Shown: positions 7,816 to 15,663 of the stretch, one piece after another
Layout of the letters: each line of letters begins with the position of its first letter
How positions within the stretch are numbered: the stretch's first letter is position 1
Assembly (NCBI GenBank): GCA_016711045.1
Contig: JADJTT010000006.1
Location: forward strand, 186,001-250,000
Length of the DNA stretch: 64,000 nt
Source: Saprospirales bacterium
GTDB lineage: Bacteria > Bacteroidota > Bacteroidia > Chitinophagales > Saprospiraceae
Direction of reading: 5' to 3'
Position numbers and translations under genes: made by a program
Notes under the pieces: model-generated
Told to the model about the DNA's origin: nothing
Seen by the model: the letters and a program-made list of their open reading frames with translations, nothing else
Database searches by the model: none

Positions 7816-8646
7816 ATGGAAAAATACATTTCGAATCTCTATCTCGACCTGTTGGACAGGTGGGCAAAATGGAAGGAGAAAGCCTGGCGGTGGCTCCAAA
7901 AGTATCAATATAAATTGTATGCGCTAGGTTTACTGGTATTGGTGGTATATACCAAAGACCTGCAGTTCACCATTGGGCTGGATGGGTATACCATTGCAGA
8001 TTTTCAGGCACTTCGGCCTATTCCGAGGCTGATGTCCCAGGTATTTTCCGGCATGGACGAAGGGATACCGGAGGTATCTATCAACTGGGATAAGCTATTG
8101 GGGGAGGAAAAGGGAAAGCCGGGAGCGCTGCCGGCTAAACCTGCCAACTCCAAACCGGTTGCGGAAAAGGTAAATCTGCCGGCGCCCCGTTCGGAGAAGC
8201 AAAAGGTTCAACTGGCCTACGTGGAACGGTTTGCAGAAGTAGCCCGGGGAGAGATGCAAAAATATGGCATCCCGGCCAGTATTACATTGGCGCAGGGGTT
8301 GCTGGAAAGCGATGCGGGGAAAAGTCGCTTGGCAGTGCGGGAAAACAACCACTTCGGGATCAAGTGCCACTCGCGCAAATGCCCAAAGGGACATTGCGTG
8401 AATTATGCAGATGATACGCCCAAAGACTTTTTCAGAAAGTACGGTACAGCCTGGGAGAGTTTTAGGGCCCATAGCGAATTTCTCAACCGCGACCGGTATC
8501 AATCCCTCCATAAATTGAAGCCATCGGATTACAAAGGGTGGGCCAAAGGGCTGGAGCGAGCCGGATATGCCACGGGCGACGGATATGGGGAAAAATTGAT
8601 CCGACTGATAGAGGATTTAAAACTGTACCAATATGACAAGCTCTAA
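7816..8646 (+). CDS. Membrane-anchored glucosaminidase (GH73/FlgJ-like peptidoglycan hydrolase)
   Basis: 276 residues. One hydrophobic segment near residues 34-48 (YALGLLVLVVYTKDL flank) should anchor the protein with its C-terminus in the periplasm. After a Pro/Lys-rich linker, residues ~135-270 form the mannosyl-glycoprotein endo-beta-N-acetylglucosaminidase domain: GIPASITLAQGLLESDAGKS carries the catalytic Glu (LLES), followed by NHFGIKC, then YGTAWESFRAHSEFL and GWAKGLERAGYAT. Enzymes of this family cleave the GlcNAc-MurNAc bond in septal or remodelling peptidoglycan. A CHSRKCPKGHC segment adds three cysteines. It ends 3 bp from the convergent tatA stop. Confidence 0.9.
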   Translation: MEKYISNLYLDLLDRWAKWKEKAWRWLQKYQYKLYALGLLVLVVYTKDLQFTIGLDGYTIADFQALRPIPRLMSQVFSGMDEGIPEVSINWDKLLGEEKGKPGALPAKPANSKPVAEKVNLPAPRSEKQKVQLAYVERFAEVARGEMQKYGIPASITLAQGLLESDAGKSRLAVRENNHFGIKCHSRKCPKGHCVNYADDTPKDFFRKYGTAWESFRAHSEFLNRDRYQSLHKLKPSDYKGWAKGLERAGYATGDGYGEKLIRLIEDLKLYQYDKL

Positions 8647-8649
8647 TTC

Positions 8650-8904
8650 CTATTGTTCTTCTTCAGTTTGTGCTTTCTTGGGTTTTTCTTCTTCCTTTTT
8701 TTCCAGTTGCTTGCGCTCGGCTTCCCGTACCCCTTCCTGAAATTCGCTCTCCAGCGACCGGCGGGCCGTGTTAAATTCATTGATCCCGCGTCCAATACCA
8801 CGCATCAATTCGGGAATTTTTTTCCCTCCAAACAGCAGCAGGATGGCGAAGAAGATGACGAGCATCTCCGGTCCGAAAAAGTTGAACAAGAAAATCGTAT
8901 TCAT
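8650..8904 (-). CDS. tatA: Twin-arginine translocase subunit TatA/TatE
   Basis: 84 residues with the TatA layout: a short periplasmic N-terminus, one membrane helix (about residues 12-26, MLVIFFAILLLFGG), the FGGKKIPELMRGIG hinge and amphipathic helix, and a charged Glu/Lys-rich tail. TatA oligomers form the pore for folded twin-arginine substrates. No tatC is in the window, as is common in Bacteroidota where tatA genes are scattered. TatB is possible but the FG-KK-PEL hinge and short tail favour TatA. A TACCTTTG box lies 25 bp upstream. Confidence 0.92.
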   Translation of the reverse strand: MNTIFLFNFFGPEMLVIFFAILLLFGGKKIPELMRGIGRGINEFNTARRSLESEFQEGVREAERKQLEKKEEEKPKKAQTEEEQ

Positions 8905-8928
8905 GATTGAAAAATTTTATTCGTTAAG

Positions 8929-8936
8929 CAAAGGTA
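8929..8936 (-). promoter_or_regulatory. -7 box of the tatA promoter (TACCTTTG)
   Basis: Minus-strand TACCTTTG matches the Bacteroidota TAnnTTTG consensus, 25 bp before the tatA ATG. I see no clear TTG at the usual -33 spacing, so this is tentative. Confidence 0.5.
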
Positions 8937-9052
8937 ACAGTTTTTCCCATCGCTTCTTTCAGATATAGAACGAGCTAAAGGGTTTAACTGTTTGGAGATA
9001 CTTTTCAAAAGACTTCAAATGTCGATTTGGTTTCGCCTGTGGGAGAAAATAA

Positions 9053-10006
9053 TTATTTTTTCAAGCCAATCTCCCGCAACCGCTCATCCAAATAGACTCC
9101 TGCCGTGATCGGGCCATAGGCCAACGGGTTGCCCGGGGTGATGCATTGGGGCAGGCAATCCAGGGCCATATTGCTCACGGGATGTAGAAAGAACGGAATA
9201 GACAGGCGCGGAGTATGCCACTCTTCTCTGGGAGGATTTACGACCCGGTGCGTAGTAGACTTTAGATAGTTGTTGGTCAACCGCTGCAACATATCGCCCA
9301 CATTGATGACGAGCTCGCCTTCTTCGGGCACGATGTCCAGCCATTGACCTTCCATATTGAGCAGTTGAAGTCCTCCGGCAGAGGCCCCCACCAACAATGT
9401 GATCAGGTTAATGTCTTCGTGCTGTTCTGCGCGGATGGCGCTATTGGGTTCTTCGGTGATAGGCGGGTAGTGGATGGCGCGCAAAATACTGTTGCCGTGG
9501 TGGATCTGGGCGTCGAAATAGTCTTCCGGCAACTTCAGGTGCAGGGCGATGGCCCGGAGCAAATGGCTTCCCGCTTTTTCGAATGCCCGGTAGAGCTTGC
9601 CCCCCAGGTCGGTAAACGCGGGATTTTCCCGGGTATGGATGTTTGGAGGGTAGTCGGAAGCCGAACGATGACCTTCAGGCACCTCCTGCCCGATTTGGAA
9701 AAACTCTTTTAGATCAGCTACTTGCGACTGTTTGGCGTGTTCCTTTCCAAAAGAGGTGTACCCACGCTGGCCGGCAAGCCCTTCGATCTCGTATTGCCGC
9801 TTAAGCGACGCAGGTTGATTGAAGAATGCCTTGGCTTCCCGGTAAAACCCTTCGATCAATTCATCGGAGATACCATGATTTTTGACGCCTACAAACCCGA
9901 TTTCGTGAAACGTATTGCCCAGCGCTTCGACAAATGCCATGCGCTCCGGAGTGTCTCCATGTATAAATTGAGACAGGTCGACCACGGGGATTGCTCTTTT
10001 GCCCAT
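9053..10006 (-). CDS. Isopenicillin N synthase-like 2-oxoglutarate/Fe(II) dioxygenase
   Basis: 317 residues from the ATG giving MGKRAIPVVDLSQF; the frame extends further upstream but that part crosses a hairpin and has no family match. N-terminal DIOX_N region: FHEIGFVGVKNHGI. The 2OG-Fe(II) domain shows the full facial triad: HED (in AEQHEDINLITLL) and the distal His in STTHRVVNP; the RLSIPFF Arg/Ser would bind 2-oxoglutarate. The family includes ethylene-forming enzymes, flavonoid and penicillin oxidases, and many bacterial proteins of unknown substrate. Neighbours give no pathway, so only the reaction class (oxidation coupled to 2OG decarboxylation) is supported. Confidence 0.88.
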   Translation of the reverse strand: MGKRAIPVVDLSQFIHGDTPERMAFVEALGNTFHEIGFVGVKNHGISDELIEGFYREAKAFFNQPASLKRQYEIEGLAGQRGYTSFGKEHAKQSQVADLKEFFQIGQEVPEGHRSASDYPPNIHTRENPAFTDLGGKLYRAFEKAGSHLLRAIALHLKLPEDYFDAQIHHGNSILRAIHYPPITEEPNSAIRAEQHEDINLITLLVGASAGGLQLLNMEGQWLDIVPEEGELVINVGDMLQRLTNNYLKSTTHRVVNPPREEWHTPRLSIPFFLHPVSNMALDCLPQCITPGNPLAYGPITAGVYLDERLREIGLKK

Positions 10007-10047
10007 AAGAAAACCATTGTTTTGGTAAATAAATAGTCGAAAAATTA

Positions 10048-10080
10048 GCATTTGGATCGGCAGAAGGCCGGTCCAAATGC
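10048..10080 (-). terminator. Hairpin terminator after ruvC
   Basis: GCATTTGGA...CGGC pairs with GCCG...TCCAAATGC around an AGAA loop. On the minus strand it follows the ruvC stop directly and is followed by TAATTTTT. It separates ruvC from the oxygenase gene. Confidence 0.7.
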
Positions 10081-10082
10081 GC

Positions 10083-10652
10083 TTATACAACCCGGTCTGG
10101 GTTGTCCTGAATAAAGCTTGCCCACCCCTTTCCTTTTGACAGATTGGATAGGGGAGATTGTCGTTGCATATGGTGGCAGATTGCGGTGGCCAGTGCATCC
10201 GTGGCATCGAAAAAGCGGTTGTCGAGCGTGGTTTTCAGCATGTGGCCCAGCATGGCTGCCACTTGTTCTTTAGAAGCATTGCCGTTGCCGGTAACCGATT
10301 TCTTGATCTTCTTGGGCATATATTCCGTGATGGGCAAGCCTTTGGTCATAGCTGCGGCAATTGCTACCCCCTGGGCTCGTCCCAGTTTGAGCATCGATTG
10401 TGGATTTTTCCCGAAGAAAGGCGCTTCGATCGCCAATTCCTCCGGGTGGTACTGATCGATGATTTCCTGTACCCGTTCGAAGATAGACTGTAGTTTTGCC
10501 TGTGGTGAATCAAGGTGCGTAAGCGTCAGAACGCCCATCACGGTGAGGTTGACTTGCTGACCAAGCGTGTGGATCACCGCATAGCCCAACACATTGGTAC
10601 CCGGGTCAATGCCAAGGATGCGCAAGGGGCTATGGACTACTTTTTTATTCAT
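10083..10652 (-). CDS. ruvC: Holliday junction resolvase RuvC
   Basis: 189 residues, normal length. The RNase H-like fold carries the acidic active site: Asp16 in LGIDPGTNVLGYAV, Glu in LAIEAPFFGKNPQS, and the final Asp pair in RFFDATDALATAICHH. RuvC cuts four-way junctions symmetrically after RuvAB branch migration. ruvA is in this window 13 kb away, and no ruvB is seen. The segment KKIKKSVTGNGNASKEQV is the conserved DNA-contact loop. A short basic tail follows the last helix. Confidence 0.97.
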   Translation of the reverse strand: MNKKVVHSPLRILGIDPGTNVLGYAVIHTLGQQVNLTVMGVLTLTHLDSPQAKLQSIFERVQEIIDQYHPEELAIEAPFFGKNPQSMLKLGRAQGVAIAAAMTKGLPITEYMPKKIKKSVTGNGNASKEQVAAMLGHMLKTTLDNRFFDATDALATAICHHMQRQSPLSNLSKGKGWASFIQDNPDRVV

Positions 10653-10748
10653 TCCCTAAAGGTAAAAAAATTAGTAAAGCAGGGCATCGCTTGACCTACT
10701 GGGTAATAAACCCTTACCTTTAGGCGGTATCCTTTAAAGAGTCGTTGC

Positions 10749-11804
10749 TTGATCACAGTTGTTGCCAACCGATTACGTGTAGTCTTTGCTCAAAAGCCGC
10801 ATCCCGCCTACATTTTCCTGTTGAAAGTAGCCCTGTTGGCAGCTTTGGGCTGGGCCGTTTATCATCAGGTCTGGTCCCGGGAAGACGCGGCTTCGCTATT
10901 TCAGACCTTTGCCGGCCATTGGGCAGGCAGCGGAAAATGGTTATTGTGGACGGCTATATTGCTGGTTCCTTTGAACTGGGGGCTGGAAACCCAAAAGTGG
11001 CGTTCTTTGCTTCGCCGATTTATTCCTATCTCCTTTTGGCAAAGTTACCGGGCTATTTTGGCAGGGGTAGCTATTTCCCTTTTTACCCCAAACCGGATGG
11101 GTGAATACGGTGGCAGGGTATTAGCGGTAGATGCTCGACATGGCTGGAAAGCGGTATTGGCTACGCTGGTGGGTAGCATGAGCCAATGGCTTGTTCTTTT
11201 TAGCATGGGGCTTCTGGGGCTTGCCCTGTTTTCCTCCTATGTGGCTTTTCGCAATGAAGCGATCCTGCCCTGGCTTTTTGCGGGAGGGTTGGTCCTGGTC
11301 AGCTTGCTTGCATTTGTATTTTTCCACCTTCACCGGTTGCCACACTGGCTGCGACGCCTGCCCTTCTATCTGTATTTCCACCGCTATGTCCGGGTGATCG
11401 CCTTTGTGCACCGCTACCGGAAACGGGATCTGGCCAAGGTGCTCGGCCTTTCGGTACTCCGGTATGCGACGTATTCCCTGCAGTATTTTTTGCTGCTACA
11501 TTTCCTGGGAGTGGGCATTTCACCTCTGGTGGGATTTGCAGGCATTTCCACACTGTTTCTTTTTCAGACCAGCCTTCCGCTGCCCCCTGTGGTAGGTCTG
11601 TTGGCAAGGGGAGAAGCAGCCCTTTTTGTATGGGGGCAATTCAGCGACCAAACCCTGTCGATCCTGGCGGCCAGCTTTGGCCTTTTTATAATAAACCTCA
11701 CTATCCCGGCGTTACTTGGAGCGATAGTAATAGTCCAAACTAATGTAAATAAACTGCTTGGATATGAAAAAGAAGAGGTTAAAGTGGATATGGGCGGTTT
11801 GTAG
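10749..11804 (+). CDS. Lysylphosphatidylglycerol synthase TM region/UPF0104 flippase-like membrane protein
   Basis: 351 residues with about eight membrane helices. The motifs ILAGVAISLFTPNRMGEYGGR and the late loop with GEAALFVWG fit the LPG_synthase_TM (UPF0104) family, related to the flippase half of MprF and to polyisoprenoid-glycolipid carriers. The start at TTG 10749 is the only good one before the first helix and is not certain. Its 3' end overlaps the next gene by about 40 bp, so the two are translationally coupled. Function is likely lipid flipping or export in the inner membrane; the lipid is unknown. Confidence 0.8.
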   Translation: MITVVANRLRVVFAQKPHPAYIFLLKVALLAALGWAVYHQVWSREDAASLFQTFAGHWAGSGKWLLWTAILLVPLNWGLETQKWRSLLRRFIPISFWQSYRAILAGVAISLFTPNRMGEYGGRVLAVDARHGWKAVLATLVGSMSQWLVLFSMGLLGLALFSSYVAFRNEAILPWLFAGGLVLVSLLAFVFFHLHRLPHWLRRLPFYLYFHRYVRVIAFVHRYRKRDLAKVLGLSVLRYATYSLQYFLLLHFLGVGISPLVGFAGISTLFLFQTSLPLPPVVGLLARGEAALFVWGQFSDQTLSILAASFGLFIINLTIPALLGAIVIVQTNVNKLLGYEKEEVKVDMGGL

Positions 11805-12633
11805 TTTTCCCATTCTGCTGGGCTTTGTGCCGGTTCCTCCTCAAGCCGGAGGGCAAACCGGGACTAACGGCTTCTCCAGTTTCGATGCCTGTACGACCAA
11901 CAACAATGCTTTCCAACACGGAGAAGAGCTGACCTACAAGATTTACTACAACCTGAATTTTATATGGGTGCCTGCCGGGGAGGTCGTCTTCCGCGTAGAC
12001 GAAGTGGGAAACCAGTTCCATTATTCGGTAAAAGGGTCGACCTATAAGTCTTATGAATGGTTTTTTAAAGTGCGGGATTACTACGACACCTATGTAGAAA
12101 AAACCACCTTATTGCCCGCCCTTTCCATTCGGGATGTGCATGAAGGGGGATATACCCTGTACGACAAGGTAGATTTTGACCAAAATCGAAACACTGCCTT
12201 TTCTACCCGTGGACGCTCGAAAGACAATATCAAGGAGCAAAAGGAATTTAAGGTCGATCCCTGTATGCACGACATACTCTCTCTGATCTATTTCACCCGC
12301 AACCTGCAATTCGACCAGATGAAATCGGGGGAGCAGGTGCCTGTTAAAATTTTTATTGATAAAGAGGTTTGGCCCTTGAATATGACCTTCAACGGACGTG
12401 TGGCTGAAAAATCCATTAAAGGGTTGGGTACGTTCAATGCACTGGAATTCAGCCCGGAGGTGATCGAAGGAGAATACTTCAAGAAAGGCGCTACTATGCA
12501 TATCTGGGCTTCCGATGATGCCAACAAGATCCCGCTCCTCATCGAATCGCCGGTAGCGGTAGGGTCGATCAAAGCGGTATTGAAATCCCACAAAGGCCTG
12601 CGCCACGAACTCAGTTCCAAGCTTAGTGATTGA
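11764..12633 (+). CDS. DUF3108 domain-containing exported protein
   Basis: About 289 residues from the ATG giving MKKKRLKWIWAVCSF; a TTG two codons earlier is an alternative. A signal peptide ends near PPQAGG. The mature protein has the DUF3108 pattern: EELTYKIYYNLNFIWVPAGE, then SYEWFFKVRDYYDTYV, DILSLIYFTRN and MHIWASDDANKIPLLIES. The fold is predicted to be a lipocalin-like beta structure in the periplasm. The function of DUF3108 is not established; the family recurs in Bacteroidota near membrane-lipid genes. Here it overlaps a flippase-like gene, so a shared role in lipid handling is a reasonable guess. Confidence 0.88.
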   Translation: MKKKRLKWIWAVCSFPILLGFVPVPPQAGGQTGTNGFSSFDACTTNNNAFQHGEELTYKIYYNLNFIWVPAGEVVFRVDEVGNQFHYSVKGSTYKSYEWFFKVRDYYDTYVEKTTLLPALSIRDVHEGGYTLYDKVDFDQNRNTAFSTRGRSKDNIKEQKEFKVDPCMHDILSLIYFTRNLQFDQMKSGEQVPVKIFIDKEVWPLNMTFNGRVAEKSIKGLGTFNALEFSPEVIEGEYFKKGATMHIWASDDANKIPLLIESPVAVGSIKAVLKSHKGLRHELSSKLSD

Positions 12634-12740
12634 ACAAAAAAAGAGGGGCCGGGAAAACATACCCCGGTTAAATTTGAAAAGAACCGAAACAATCCTTATT
12701 TTTGGAAGGCAAGATTCCACGAATAAGAACAACAGACCAA

Positions 12741-12780
12741 AGGGCTGTAAGAAACGCTATTCTTACAGCCCTTTATTTTT
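12741..12780 (+). terminator. Rho-independent terminator after the DUF3108 gene
   Basis: AGGGCTGTAAGAA pairs perfectly with TTCTTACAGCCCT, followed by TTATTTTT. It separates the flippase-like/DUF3108 pair from the DUF4230 gene, which begins 15 bp further on. Confidence 0.88.
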
Positions 12781-12795
12781 TACAAAAAAGCAGCT

Positions 12796-13416
12796 ATGAA
12801 AGTAGATCAGTGGACGATCCTGTTATTGGCCCTCATGTTTGGGGCTGGTTTTTGGGTGGGAAGGACCTGGCACCTTGGCGGCTCCGGGGCCGGGCCGCAG
12901 GAAGAAGCGCAGGTATTGGTGGAGAAGATCAGGCAAGTGAGCAAGTTGGTGACCATCGAAGGCAATTTCGTAGAATATTACGACTATGAAAACAGGCCTT
13001 CGTTTTACAGTTCACACTATTGGATTACCGACCAATTCAAGAAGACTGTACAGCTTAGGGTGCGTGCAAAGGTATTGGTCGGGTATGACCTGCACAATAT
13101 CCGGGTAGACGCCTACCCGGAAGAGCGCCGGATCGTGATCAGCAACCTGCCGGAACCGGAAATCCTGGCGGTCGACCATCAAATTGATTTTTTCGACAAG
13201 GAAGCCACCGTTTTTTGGCCATTATCTGACGAAGATTATCTCAATGTGTCAAAGGGTGCAGCTGATCAGATACGCAAAGCGGCGTTGAATAGCGAACTGA
13301 TACCCCGGGCCAAATCAGAGGGCAATGAATTGTTTGATATTATGGCATTCATGGTCACCAACACGGGATGGTCGCTGGAGATTGAAAATCAACCCCTGAA
13401 TCCCCTTTTGAATTAA
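12796..13416 (+). CDS. DUF4230 domain-containing membrane-anchored protein
   Basis: 206 residues. One N-terminal membrane helix (about residues 6-24, ILLLALMFGAGFWVG) is followed by a DUF4230 domain: SKLVTIEGNFVEYYDY, then VQLRVRAKVLVGYDLHNI, RRIVISNLPEPEIL and a helical tail rich in Ala/Lys. The family resembles a small beta-rich membrane-proximal domain of unknown role, widespread in Bacteroidota and Firmicutes. Start chosen at ATG directly before MKVDQW. It stands alone between a terminator and a 157-bp gap. Confidence 0.85.
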   Translation: MKVDQWTILLLALMFGAGFWVGRTWHLGGSGAGPQEEAQVLVEKIRQVSKLVTIEGNFVEYYDYENRPSFYSSHYWITDQFKKTVQLRVRAKVLVGYDLHNIRVDAYPEERRIVISNLPEPEILAVDHQIDFFDKEATVFWPLSDEDYLNVSKGAADQIRKAALNSELIPRAKSEGNELFDIMAFMVTNTGWSLEIENQPLNPLLN

Positions 13417-13524
13417 GCGGCCAAATCGAGACAAAATGTAGCCGTAGCTTACCAAAATATGTCAAGGAAATAGGCTGTTGCAGAATTTTCATCGTCGCGC
13501 AGTCAACTTACGTGCTAAAAAAAC

Positions 13525-13532
13525 TATATTTG
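13525..13532 (+). promoter_or_regulatory. -7 box of the POT transporter promoter (TATATTTG)
   Basis: TATATTTG fits TAnnTTTG and lies 41 bp before the ATG of the peptide transporter. A TTG at the -33 distance is not evident. Confidence 0.5.
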
Positions 13533-13573
13533 GCAGTCATTGGCATTAAAAACTAAACAAAAACAGAACCATT

Positions 13574-15586
13574 ATGCATCCAGCGTATAAGTTGATGCTC
13601 ATTGCCTGGGTAGCTGTAGCTGCCTGGGTGGCATTCGTAATTTTCACGAACAGAAAGGTCCATCCCCGGGCGTTATTCGCCCTGTTCATGGTGGAACTTT
13701 GGGAGCGATTTAGCTATTATGGGATGAGGGCTATCCTCGTCCTGTACATGACTTCCGAATTGATAAACGGGGGGTTTGCATTTGATGATGCCAAAGCCTA
13801 CGGTATTTATGGGGCCTATGGGGCGCTTGTATACCTGACACCCATTATCGGAGGGTATTTTGCCGACAAGATGATGGGCTTCCGGAAGGCCATCCTTTGG
13901 GGAGCACTCCTGATGGCTGCGGGCCAGTTTACCCTGTTTATGGACAACCAGACCACGTTCTACATCGGTTTGGCCCTGCTCGTTGTCGGTAACGGCTTCT
14001 TCAAGCCCAATATCTCCAGTATGATCGGCCGCTTTTATAAGGACGGAGACCCCCGTCGGGACGGCGCTTTTACGATCTTTTACATGGGGATCAACATCGG
14101 TGCGTTCCTGACGCCGCTTACCTGCGGTGCAATCGGGGAGATCGAAGGTTGGCGTTATGGCTTCCTGACGGCCGGTGTAGGTATGTTGTTGGGTTATGCC
14201 ATCTTCCAGTGGGCCCAAAGGAGTAAGTGGTATGAGGAGTATGGCCTGGTACCTGAGGGTGCGAATGAAGTCAGTTTTATTGGGATGAATGCGAAAATTC
14301 TCCCCTATGTGACCACCGCTGTATTGATCGGGATCGCATGGTTGTTGCTCAAGAATGACGACATCGTAGATATAATGCTGGCCATAGTTGGCAGTAGTGT
14401 GTTGGCCTATTTGTTGTATTCCTCCACAAAATATGAAGAGGTGCAGAAACACCGGATCTGGGTGATCGTCATCTTGCTCCTGTTCACCACGGTGTTTTGG
14501 ACTTTCTTTGAATTGGCGGGCTCCGCACTCAATCTTTTCACCGCGCGGAACGTAAATAAGAACCTCTCGAACGGGATGGAGTTGACGACTACCTTCTTCC
14601 AGGCTGTCAACCCCTTCTTTATCATGATCTTTGCGCCTGTCTATTCATGGCTGTGGATCAAACTGGCCAAAGCAGACAAGGAGCCTGCGGCGCCCTACAA
14701 GTTTGCTACGGGTCTCGTTCTGTTGGGTCTGGGTTTCCTGGCGCTGAACATGGGCAAAAGCGCTGCGGTAGCAGGACTTATTCCTGCATTTTTCCTGGTG
14801 GCCCTCTACCTGCTTCACACGCTGGGTGAACTGACCTTGTCTCCGGTGGGACTGTCGATGGTAACCAAGCTGGCTCCTGCCAAGATCGTAGCGGTCCTCA
14901 TGGGAATCTGGTTCCTTTCTTCCTCGATCGCACACCAGGCCGGTAAGTACATTGCCCGCTTCACGGCAATACAGGAGACCAATATCCTCAAGGGGGATAG
15001 CTTCCAATCTTGCATGGAAGATGATGTCTTGAAAAATGCGGTGAAAAAAGAGTTTTTCATCGATTGGCTAGCCGATAATTCCAAGGTCAAACCGGGAGAT
15101 TCGGATCCCTGTCAAAAATACCTGACCAACGGCATCGACAGTGTACAGTATATGCTTTGCCATGATCCTCAATCGCTGGAAGCCAGCCTGATCCACCCGC
15201 AGTTTATTCAATACCTGAATGAACAGGCGGGAGGCAGACAAACGTATCAGGTCGGAAGGTTCCAGTACCTGGAGTACAAGGAAAAAGCGGAAAAGATAAA
15301 GGATGAAAAAGCAAGGAAGAAAGCGCTGGATGAAAGTTTCCACAGCTTCCTTACCATCAATTCCGAATATTCCGATCCCGGTAATATCAGGATTGTTCCC
15401 AAAATGGAAGCCTGGACCATGTTGGATCAGACGTCCTCCGGAAAACTGGTTGCATGCCTGAGACAAGACTCGCTGGTGCTTGCGCTTAGCGTGTTCCGCA
15501 AATTAGGCCTTTTCGCCATAGCTTGTGGCGGATTGCTCTTCCTGTTAGGTCCCATCATCGCAAGATGGATGCACGGTATCAAGTAA
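13574..15586 (+). CDS. POT/PTR2 family proton-dependent oligopeptide transporter
   Basis: 670 residues, longer than the usual ~500. The N-terminal signature ELWERFSYYGMRAILVLYM includes the E-x-x-E-R proton-coupling motif; GNGFFKPNISSMIG is the second POT signature. Twelve or more membrane helices follow, with GELTLSPVGLSMVTKL near the C-terminal bundle. Between about residues 465 and 630 there is a ~160-residue hydrophilic insertion with several Cys residues before the last helix pair, on the side expected to be periplasmic. Such an insertion is not part of classical POT carriers but occurs in Bacteroidota members. It presumably imports di- and tripeptides. Confidence 0.93.
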   Translation: MHPAYKLMLIAWVAVAAWVAFVIFTNRKVHPRALFALFMVELWERFSYYGMRAILVLYMTSELINGGFAFDDAKAYGIYGAYGALVYLTPIIGGYFADKMMGFRKAILWGALLMAAGQFTLFMDNQTTFYIGLALLVVGNGFFKPNISSMIGRFYKDGDPRRDGAFTIFYMGINIGAFLTPLTCGAIGEIEGWRYGFLTAGVGMLLGYAIFQWAQRSKWYEEYGLVPEGANEVSFIGMNAKILPYVTTAVLIGIAWLLLKNDDIVDIMLAIVGSSVLAYLLYSSTKYEEVQKHRIWVIVILLLFTTVFWTFFELAGSALNLFTARNVNKNLSNGMELTTTFFQAVNPFFIMIFAPVYSWLWIKLAKADKEPAAPYKFATGLVLLGLGFLALNMGKSAAVAGLIPAFFLVALYLLHTLGELTLSPVGLSMVTKLAPAKIVAVLMGIWFLSSSIAHQAGKYIARFTAIQETNILKGDSFQSCMEDDVLKNAVKKEFFIDWLADNSKVKPGDSDPCQKYLTNGIDSVQYMLCHDPQSLEASLIHPQFIQYLNEQAGGRQTYQVGRFQYLEYKEKAEKIKDEKARKKALDESFHSFLTINSEYSDPGNIRIVPKMEAWTMLDQTSSGKLVACLRQDSLVLALSVFRKLGLFAIACGGLLFLLGPIIARWMHGIK

Positions 15587-15615
15587 TAAAAGGGCTGCCC
15601 TTTTTAGTATAAAAG

Positions 15616-15660
15616 AAAAGGGGCGCTACCTTCCGGGTAGCGCCCCTTTCTTTTTTTTTA
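15616..15660. terminator. Bidirectional terminator between POT transporter and surA
   Basis: AAAGGGGCGCTACC pairs with GGTAGCGCCCCTTT around TTCCG, followed by a T-rich run on the plus strand and preceded by an A-rich run, so it can work for both convergent genes. Confidence 0.9.
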
Positions 15661-15663
15661 GGG

